This document shows, piece by piece, positions 11,898 to 16,427 of a stretch of DNA of 16,427 nt. Origin of the DNA: JAUSIK01 sp964362915 (GTDB taxonomy: Archaea; Nanobdellota; Nanobdellia; Pacearchaeales; GW2011-AR1). The stretch spans positions 1 to 16,427 of the forward strand of contig CAYIGH010000019.1 in assembly GCA_964362915.1 (NCBI GenBank), in the 5' to 3' direction. How positions within the stretch are numbered: position 1 is the first letter of the stretch; each line of letters opens with the position of its first letter. Under the pieces are notes generated by a model. The model ran no database searches, was not told the origin of the DNA, and worked only from the letters and a program-made list of their open reading frames with translations. Made by a program: the position numbers and the translations under genes.

Positions 11898-13721
11898 ATG
11901 GAAGATGAAAAGAAACTTGTTAAGGCAAGTTTTAAGGAAAGATGGGAAGCATTGAAGCTTGCAGTTAGTTGGACTTATAAATCTTCTAAATTTCTAACTT
12001 TTATTATATTTTTCACAGCGATAGTTGGAGGATTGCTTGTTATTGTTGAACCTTATGTTTTCAAACTTATCATTGATTCTATTACTAAAAGCTCTGAACT
12101 GAATTTAGCCAGTAAATTTGGATTGGGAATTGTAGGAATTCTTATTGTATATGGAATTGCAAGAGTATTAAAAGGTTTATTATGGGATATTCAAACTACG
12201 ATCAAGAAGATACATACTCAGAGATTGGATAGGTATGCAACGCAAGAGATGATGAGCAAGATCTCTTCTTTAGACGTTGTTTATTTTGAAGATCCAGAAT
12301 ATTATAATACTTTAACTAAAGCAAATACTAATTTATGGAGAGTGAATGAATTTTTATGGGAATGTACTTTTCTTTTAACGCAACTTATAAGTTTATTAGT
12401 TATTGTTGGAGCTTTATTAAGTTTTGATTGGAGAATTGTTGTTCTTATATTAGTTGGGGCTATTCCAGGCATTATACTTTCTATGAAATCTGCTAGAATT
12501 ACTTGGGGGATTTTTGATTCTGCTTCTCCTATCTCTAGACAAGCATATTATTACAAGAGTTTAATGACGGATAGCCCTCAAGCTGTTAAAGAGATTAAAT
12601 TATTTGGATTACAAAGTCATTTTTTAAAGAGATTTGATTATTTGATAGGAAAGTATATGAAGAAACAAGAAAAAAGCGCCCTCTTAGAGTCTCTTTTTAT
12701 GATAGGAATAGGTTTCATTGAAGCGTTTTTGTCTATTATTGCCACATGGTTTGTCGTTAAAGGGTATTTAGATGGAAGAATTGGGATAGGAGATGTTGCA
12801 TTCTTCTGGGCTCTATTATTCCAATTTGCTGATCATGCTAGATGGGTTGTTAGGCTTATTGGAAGTATGAATATTTCAGCTACCTTTGTTACTTATCTTC
12901 TAAGGATATTAAACTTTAAGCCGCAGATTGTCGAAATTAAAAATCCTAAGATATTCCCTAATAAATTAGAGAAGGGAATAGAATTTAGAAATGTTAGTTT
13001 CAAATATCCCAAGGCTAAGAATTGGTCTTTGAGAAATGTTAATTTTTTTATTAAGCCTGGAGAGAGTGTTGCTTTAGTCGGGGAGAATGGCTCTGGAAAA
13101 ACAACTTTGATAAAATTGCTTTGTAGGTTGTATGATGTTTCTGAAGGGGAAATATTAATTGATGGAATTAATATAAATGAATATTCTTTAGATGAATTGT
13201 ATGAGAATTTGGGAGTTATATTTCAGGATTTTATGAGATATGAAGCTTTAGTTGGCGAGAATATTGGATTTGGAAGAGTAAATGTTAAAGAAAAGGAAAA
13301 GATACATAGAGCTTCTGTAAAAGCAGAAGCTTGGGATTTTATTAAAGATTTAGAAGATAAATATAAGACGCAGTTGGGAAAAACTTTGAAAGAGAAAGGT
13401 GTTGAGTTGTCTGTTGGGCAATGGCAGAAAATTGCTTTGGGAAGAGCTTTCTTTAGAGATGCTCAAATTTTAATTTTAGATGAACCAACTGCTGCTGTTG
13501 ATGCAAAAGCAGAGTATAGATTGTTTCAGAAATTTAAGCATTTGACTAAAAAGAAGACAACATTTTTGATTTCACATAGGTTTTCAACTGTTAGAATGGC
13601 CCATAAGATTATTGTCGTGGATAAGGGGAAAGTGATTGAGATGGGAAGTCATAGAGAGTTATTGAATAGAAATGGAGAGTATGCTAAGATGTTTAGATTG
13701 CAGGCTGAAGGGTATAAATAG
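11898..13721 (+). CDS. ABC exporter half-transporter (fused membrane and ATPase domains)
   Basis: A 607-residue type IV (B-family) ABC exporter subunit, expected to act as a dimer that uses ATP to export a substrate across the membrane. The membrane domain (about 30-330) has hydrophobic helices near 31-52, 74-92, 155-175, 178-196, 265-288 and 297-320. The nucleotide-binding domain (about 360-600) has the Walker A loop GENGSGKTT (395-403), Q-loop Gln443, signature LSVGQ (504-508), Walker B ILILDE (524-529), D-loop AAVDA and switch His560. The signature has Val where LSGGQ has Gly, followed by QWQK; this variant is probably functional. The substrate cannot be inferred: lipid, drug or peptide are all possible. 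It ends 3 bp before the convergent radB stop. Confidence 0.94.
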   Translation: MEDEKKLVKASFKERWEALKLAVSWTYKSSKFLTFIIFFTAIVGGLLVIVEPYVFKLIIDSITKSSELNLASKFGLGIVGILIVYGIARVLKGLLWDIQTTIKKIHTQRLDRYATQEMMSKISSLDVVYFEDPEYYNTLTKANTNLWRVNEFLWECTFLLTQLISLLVIVGALLSFDWRIVVLILVGAIPGIILSMKSARITWGIFDSASPISRQAYYYKSLMTDSPQAVKEIKLFGLQSHFLKRFDYLIGKYMKKQEKSALLESLFMIGIGFIEAFLSIIATWFVVKGYLDGRIGIGDVAFFWALLFQFADHARWVVRLIGSMNISATFVTYLLRILNFKPQIVEIKNPKIFPNKLEKGIEFRNVSFKYPKAKNWSLRNVNFFIKPGESVALVGENGSGKTTLIKLLCRLYDVSEGEILIDGININEYSLDELYENLGVIFQDFMRYEALVGENIGFGRVNVKEKEKIHRASVKAEAWDFIKDLEDKYKTQLGKTLKEKGVELSVGQWQKIALGRAFFRDAQILILDEPTAAVDAKAEYRLFQKFKHLTKKKTTFLISHRFSTVRMAHKIIVVDKGKVIEMGSHRELLNRNGEYAKMFRLQAEGYK

Positions 13722-13724
13722 AAT

Positions 13725-14423
13725 TTACAACCAGCCACGCTTCTTTATGCCTTCATTTGTGATCTGGAAGGCGAGGGTTTTTTCTGGAAGGGAGCGGTGT
13801 TTAATTAGTTTTGCCGTGCGTTTTCCATTCTCATTTGAGAGTTCAATGTGGCATTTGGCCCAGTATTTTAAAATATCTCCTCCGACCATTCTTTTTTCCT
13901 CTTCCCAATTGTAGACCTGATTTGTTATAATAATAGGGATTTCACGCTTTCTTGCTATCTCTGCCAGGGTTTTTATTTGGTTTACTAATTCTGCATTTGT
14001 TTTTTGTATTTCTCTATTATCAGGGGAATTATTTCTAGCTGCTGCAAAATCAAGACGGTAGAGAATTGTCATGCCATCAACTACAATTAAAGAAACTTCT
14101 TTTTTCAGATTTCTTAAAAGATTTTTGAAGGATTCTTTTTGCTCTTCAAAATTTGTTGGTTTTAGCAAGAAGATATTCTTTAATATTTTATCTGTATCTT
14201 CTAGAGATAGTTGTTTTATTCTTTCTATACTAAATCCTCCCTCTGTATCTATGTAGATTATTTTATTCCCTTTTTTTGCTTGAGATACAGTAGCTAAAAG
14301 ACAGAAGTTGGTTTTGCCTGTTCCTGACGGACCATATATTATTGTAACTATATCTGTTTCATAACCTCCATGAAGCCATTTGTTTAGGTCATAGCTTCCA
14401 GCAGATATTTTTGTCATACTCAT
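13725..14423 (-). CDS. radB: DNA repair and recombination protein RadB
   Basis: A RecA/Rad51-family paralogue of archaea that assists the RadA recombinase in homologous recombination. The 232 residues consist of the ATPase core only, without the N-terminal helix-hairpin-helix domain of RadA, which is the defining difference. Walker A is GPSGTGKTN (31-39), followed by IIYIDTEGGFS (56-65), Walker B LIVVD (112-116), PIIITNQVY (163-171) and GGDILKYWAK (181-190), all matching RadB. The C-terminus carries RTAKLIKHRSLPEKTLAFQI. The start at 14423 (MSM) is chosen over the ATG two codons inside; both are compatible with the upstream A/T-rich TATA region. It is probably monocistronic. Confidence 0.93.
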   Translation of the reverse strand: MSMTKISAGSYDLNKWLHGGYETDIVTIIYGPSGTGKTNFCLLATVSQAKKGNKIIYIDTEGGFSIERIKQLSLEDTDKILKNIFLLKPTNFEEQKESFKNLLRNLKKEVSLIVVDGMTILYRLDFAAARNNSPDNREIQKTNAELVNQIKTLAEIARKREIPIIITNQVYNWEEEKRMVGGDILKYWAKCHIELSNENGKRTAKLIKHRSLPEKTLAFQITNEGIKKRGWL

Positions 14424-14437
14424 TTAAGATAATTGCC

Positions 14438-14449
14438 TATATATAAAAA
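14438..14449 (-). promoter_or_regulatory. TATA region for radB
   Basis: TATATA embedded in a longer A/T run, about 21-25 nt from the ATG at 14423; the exact box position is ambiguous. Confidence 0.45.
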
Positions 14450-14476
14450 TAATTATAAATAAAAAATTGCTTCTGT

Positions 14477-14662
14477 TTATCTTTTTCTCATTGCTTTTTC
14501 AGGCATTGGGTGAGCGAAGCACTTCTTACAGGTAAAAGAGTGAATTAGCAGTACAATAGCTGCTATCGCGATTATCCATTGGGTATAAGCCCATTGCCAG
14601 AAACCTATAGCAAATACTAAAATAATAATTGCTATGACTGCTTCGCAGATGCTTTTACACAT
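14477..14662 (-). CDS. Small two-helix membrane protein, unknown function
   Basis: A 61-residue hydrophobic protein with two predicted membrane helices (about 6-24 and 27-46) joined by a short Trp-rich turn (FWQWAYTQWI). A cysteine- and histidine-containing tail follows (TCKKCFAHP), ending basic (KAMRKR). The CKKC pair and two further N-terminal cysteines (CKSIC) might bind metal or form disulfides, but no family is recognised. Unlike its neighbours it has a strong Shine-Dalgarno sequence (AGGAGGTG, 4 nt before the ATG) and a TATA box 18 nt further than the leaderless spacing, so it has a short leader. The coding call is strongly supported by these signals. Confidence 0.75.
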   Translation of the reverse strand: MCKSICEAVIAIIILVFAIGFWQWAYTQWIIAIAAIVLLIHSFTCKKCFAHPMPEKAMRKR

Positions 14663-14666
14663 ATTA

Positions 14667-14674
14667 CACCTCCT
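14667..14674 (-). promoter_or_regulatory. Strong Shine-Dalgarno sequence of the small membrane protein gene
   Basis: AGGAGGTG, a near-perfect anti-16S match, ends 4 nt before the ATG at 14662. It is the only canonical Shine-Dalgarno sequence noticed in the window. Confidence 0.8.
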
Positions 14675-14700
14675 TTTGTTTCATATTAGTCGGATTTAGA

Positions 14701-14710
14701 CTTAATAAAG
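14701..14710 (-). promoter_or_regulatory. TATA-like box for the small membrane protein gene
   Basis: CTTTATTAAG (minus strand) is centred about 43 nt from the ATG. It predicts a transcript starting near 14680 with an ~18-nt leader that contains the Shine-Dalgarno sequence. Confidence 0.5.
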
Positions 14711-14718
14711 TTAACTTT

Positions 14719-14976
14719 TTACTTCTTTTTTAAATTTGAAGAGATTTTTTCAAGATCTTTCTTAATTGAGGCAACTGCGTCTGAAACAGCTTTTTTTACT
14801 GTTTTATTTGATGTTTGGATTTTTATTATAACTGGTTTTGACGGATGCTCTTTTCTCCATGCAGCGAAGTCTACCTCTTCTTTATTTAGGTAGACTCTAA
14901 GAATTTCTGCAATAGTTGGATTATCCAGCTTAACTTCCAATTCATTTTTTTCCTGCTTAACTATTTCTGTATTCAT
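14719..14976 (-). CDS. rpo11: DNA-directed RNA polymerase subunit L (Rpo11)
   Basis: A small subunit of archaeal RNA polymerase, equivalent to eukaryotic Rpb11 and one half of bacterial alpha-dimer function; it pairs with Rpo3 to seed polymerase assembly. The 85 residues follow the family plan: NELEVKLDNPTIAEILRVYL (first strand and helix), VDFAAWRKEHPSKPVIIKIQ (the 'V-x-F-A-x-[YW]-[RK]-x-x-H-P' signature), and a long C-terminal helix KTVKKAVSDAVASIKKDLEK. The length is as expected. It has its own TATA box 25 nt from the start, with the MBF1-like gene 39 bp upstream on the same strand. Confidence 0.93.
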   Translation of the reverse strand: MNTEIVKQEKNELEVKLDNPTIAEILRVYLNKEEVDFAAWRKEHPSKPVIIKIQTSNKTVKKAVSDAVASIKKDLEKISSNLKKK

Positions 14977-14996
14977 AAAGAAAAAGGTACTAGAGG

Positions 14997-15006
14997 GTTT
15001 AAAAAG
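14997..15006 (-). promoter_or_regulatory. TATA box for rpo11
   Basis: CTTTTTAAAC (minus strand) is centred about 25 nt from the ATG at 14976. Confidence 0.55.
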
Positions 15007-15015
15007 TTTTCTTTT

Positions 15016-15582
15016 TTATTCAATAATCTCAATATCAGACCCTGCAAGAGCTTCTTTATCAGATGAATCTTTTTTTTCCAGCTTATCCTGCTTTGATGTT
15101 CCAGCTTTTTCTTTTTCGTCTATTATGAGGGATCTTGGAGACTGACTGAAGTCTTTTTTGTCTCTTCTAAGATTTATATTAAGAACAGATTGGATTTTGT
15201 TCAATATTACGAAATCATTTCTTGGAAGAATGCCGTTTTCAATTAGTTTTATATTATTTTCTGATTCTTCAATTGCTTTCGCGAGCTGCCTTCTTGTTAG
15301 ATTGCACTCCTTTCTTTTTTTTGTTATAAGCCAATGGAAATTTTCTACAAGTTCCGCTACTACCTGACTTTTCTTCCAATTTAATGGTTTTCTTAAATCT
15401 TCAAATGTTATCCTTGCCTCTTCTTCATCCTTTCGTTTTTTAATAGGCTGTTTTTTTATGATGGTTTTTCTTAGAATAGGCAGGCCTTCTTTTTTAGCAT
15501 ACGATTCAGGAACACGGACTATCTTTCCTTCTTCAATAACATCTACAAGATCTGATTGGGCTTCTGCATGCCATGGTTCCAT
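15016..15582 (-). CDS. MBF1-like helix-turn-helix transcription regulator
   Basis: A 188-residue protein with an XRE/Cro-type HTH at about 83-137: ITKKRKECNLTRRQLAKAIE, then ENNIKLIENG. This order, with 'L-T-R-R-Q-L-A' and 'I-K-x-I-E-N-G', resembles the C-terminal domain of archaeal MBF1 (multiprotein bridging factor 1). Archaeal MBF1 usually begins with a C-x2-C zinc ribbon. Here that is absent, and the N-terminus instead contains VIEEGKIVRVPESYAKKEGL. A basic linker (KKQPIKKRKDEEEA) and a low-complexity charged C-terminal tail of about 45 residues flank the HTH. It may therefore be a divergent MBF1 or a separate XRE regulator. It lies just upstream of rpo11, in keeping with a role in basal transcription (inference). 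Confidence 0.8.
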   Translation of the reverse strand: MEPWHAEAQSDLVDVIEEGKIVRVPESYAKKEGLPILRKTIIKKQPIKKRKDEEEARITFEDLRKPLNWKKSQVVAELVENFHWLITKKRKECNLTRRQLAKAIEESENNIKLIENGILPRNDFVILNKIQSVLNINLRRDKKDFSQSPRSLIIDEKEKAGTSKQDKLEKKDSSDKEALAGSDIEIIE

Positions 15583-15602
15583 TGGGAAGATAAAAGATAG
15601 GG

Positions 15603-15610
15603 GTTTTTAT
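15603..15610 (-). promoter_or_regulatory. TATA-like box for the MBF1-like gene
   Basis: ATAAAAAC (minus strand) is centred about 24.5 nt from the ATG at 15582. Confidence 0.5.
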
Positions 15611-15635
15611 TGTTTATTATGATTGAATATAATTG

Positions 15636-16325
15636 CTAGTTTGAGTTTAGAATTATCTTCTCTTTTTTTTCTTTAAATATTATTTCTTGTATTTCTTCAA
15701 ATGTTAAAATATTATATATTACTTCTTTTTCATCAATTATTATTGCTGGTGATGACTTTACATTAAGTGATTCTCTTGCTAAGTTTATTGAATCTAAATT
15801 TAAATTTGATGCTATAGGAATTAGGAGTATTTCATCTGGATTTTCTTCTTTTATATCTATTAGAAGTCTTGATAGAGATGTCTGCTTTGCTCTTTTTTCT
15901 ATATTTTGTATGTCATATTCAAAAAAGTATATTATAGTATGGAAATCAGACCCGCATTTTTCTTTTATTTTGATACTTTCAGTCCATAAAATAAGTCTTA
16001 GTAAATCGTACCTCCTATGCAAGACTTTTAGTGTATCTGTAAATGTACTTGCAGCATCATACTCCTCCAGCTTCTGTGCTTCTTCATAAATTCTATCTGC
16101 AAATTCAAATGCACTTTTTTTTGCTAATTTACAGTCTATTTCTATGTCTTCTAAGAGCTTATTTCTTAATTGTTCATCTAGGAGATTTATTTCTGAGTTT
16201 ATTAGATTTATGTTTATTTGCTCTGTTCTTCCTATTTCTAAGAATAGGCCCAAAATAAATCCTATTATAAATATCATTATTGAAAATACTAGCGCTTGCC
16301 AGAATGCATTTTTTGGACCTACCAT
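15636..16325 (-). CDS. Membrane-anchored protein with possible cysteine-less thioredoxin-like domain
   Basis: A 229-residue protein of unknown function. One N-terminal membrane helix lies at about 9-30 (ALVFSIMIFIIGFILGLFLE). A long helical, charged region follows (about 40-150: NSEINLLDEQLRNKLLEDIE). The C-terminal part reads EILLIPIASNLNLDS, then SSPAIIIDEKEVIYNILTFE, then a helix. The last pattern (strand, helix, '(x)-P-(A/T)-hydrophobic-I-(I/D)-x-x-x' at Pro193) resembles the cis-proline half of a thioredoxin fold, but no CxxC redox pair is present, so oxidoreductase activity is not expected. Its ATG overlaps the stop of the preceding gene as ATGGTAG, suggesting translational coupling, though a TATA box lies inside the upstream gene. 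It is probably anchored in the cytoplasmic membrane. Confidence 0.7.
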   Translation of the reverse strand: MVGPKNAFWQALVFSIMIFIIGFILGLFLEIGRTEQININLINSEINLLDEQLRNKLLEDIEIDCKLAKKSAFEFADRIYEEAQKLEEYDAASTFTDTLKVLHRRYDLLRLILWTESIKIKEKCGSDFHTIIYFFEYDIQNIEKRAKQTSLSRLLIDIKEENPDEILLIPIASNLNLDSINLARESLNVKSSPAIIIDEKEVIYNILTFEEIQEIIFKEKKEKIILNSN

Positions 16326-16427
16326 GTGTATTTTCCCCTTGCTATTTTATATAATGCTGTTATCATTATTGTTGGGTATACTGTTAAGTAAATTAGTATA
16401 TAAAACATTATGTTTAAAATATTTTTA
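16319..16427 (-). CDS. C-terminal end of a membrane protein (partial, runs off right edge)
   Basis: Only about 35 final codons are visible, open to the window edge. They encode a hydrophobic helix (MFYILIYLTVYPTIMITALY) and a basic end (KIARGKYTW). The 'Y-P ... R-G-K-Y-x-W' ending resembles the last membrane helix and tail of membrane-bound family 2 glycosyltransferases, but that is a weak pattern match. The stop codon overlaps the next start as ATGGTAG. The visible part could also be a short protein starting at the ATG at 16408. Confidence 0.5.
   Translation of the reverse strand, partial: KNILNIMFYILIYLTVYPTIMITALYKIARGKYTW
16344..16353 (-). promoter_or_regulatory. Possible internal TATA box for the membrane-anchored protein gene
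   Basis: TATATAAAAT (minus strand) is centred about 23.5 nt from the ATG at 16325 and lies within the upstream coding sequence. The gene may be transcribed both by read-through and from this box. Confidence 0.4.

Overview
The window is a gene-dense, AT-rich stretch of archaeal chromosome. The archaeal assignment rests on aIF1A, a two-repeat TATA-binding protein, RNA polymerase subunit L, RadB, NreA with a C-terminal PCNA-binding motif, an archaeal-style ATP-dependent DNA ligase and an MBF1-like regulator. Almost every gene has a TATA-like box about 24-26 nt before its start codon, which means mostly leaderless mRNAs. The low GC, short intergenic gaps, bacterial-looking LeuRS and many small lineage-type proteins suggest a DPANN archaeon (Pacearchaeota/Woesearchaeota-like). 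That lineage call is inference. No tRNA, rRNA or CRISPR array was seen, and no gap longer than 300 bp lacks a gene or element.

Layout. 1-195: a partial minus-strand protein with a helical-repeat look. 380-5954 (+): aIF1A; a LeuRS of bacterial architecture; an unusual fusion of a Cro/XRE-type helix-turn-helix with a sigma-70 region-4-like domain; two small paralogous zinc ribbons, the second only 53 aa; a minimal two-helix potassium channel; and UppP. 6036-8912: nreA, a vapBC-type toxin-antitoxin pair, a nucleoside 2-deoxyribosyltransferase-like enzyme and tbp, arranged as tightly packed convergent and divergent pairs.

8960-10149 is the disturbed part. A 993-bp insertion sequence with perfect 14-bp inverted repeats and a 6-bp target duplication lies between the tbp promoter and the promoter of a gutted M16-peptidase gene. 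Its transposase is cut by an in-frame TAA while recognisable C-terminal sequence continues beyond. The peptidase gene keeps its promoter and first ~31 codons and perhaps its last dozen; the rest is gone.

10150-14423: DNA ligase (-) and an ABC exporter (+) leave a 71-bp divergent promoter region, and the exporter converges on radB (-). 14477-16427, all minus strand: a small two-helix membrane protein with an exceptionally clear Shine-Dalgarno sequence, Rpo11, the MBF1-like regulator, a membrane-anchored protein with a possible cysteine-less thioredoxin-like end, and the tail of another membrane protein.

Functionally the window mixes translation (aIF1A, LeuRS), basal transcription (TBP, Rpo11, MBF1-like) and DNA repair (NreA, ligase, RadB), with envelope functions (channel, UppP, exporter) between them. 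Genes mostly have their own promoters; the clear co-transcribed units are vapBC and the overlapping pair at the right edge. The best candidate for something under-described is the HTH-sigma4 fusion, followed by the paired mini zinc ribbons.
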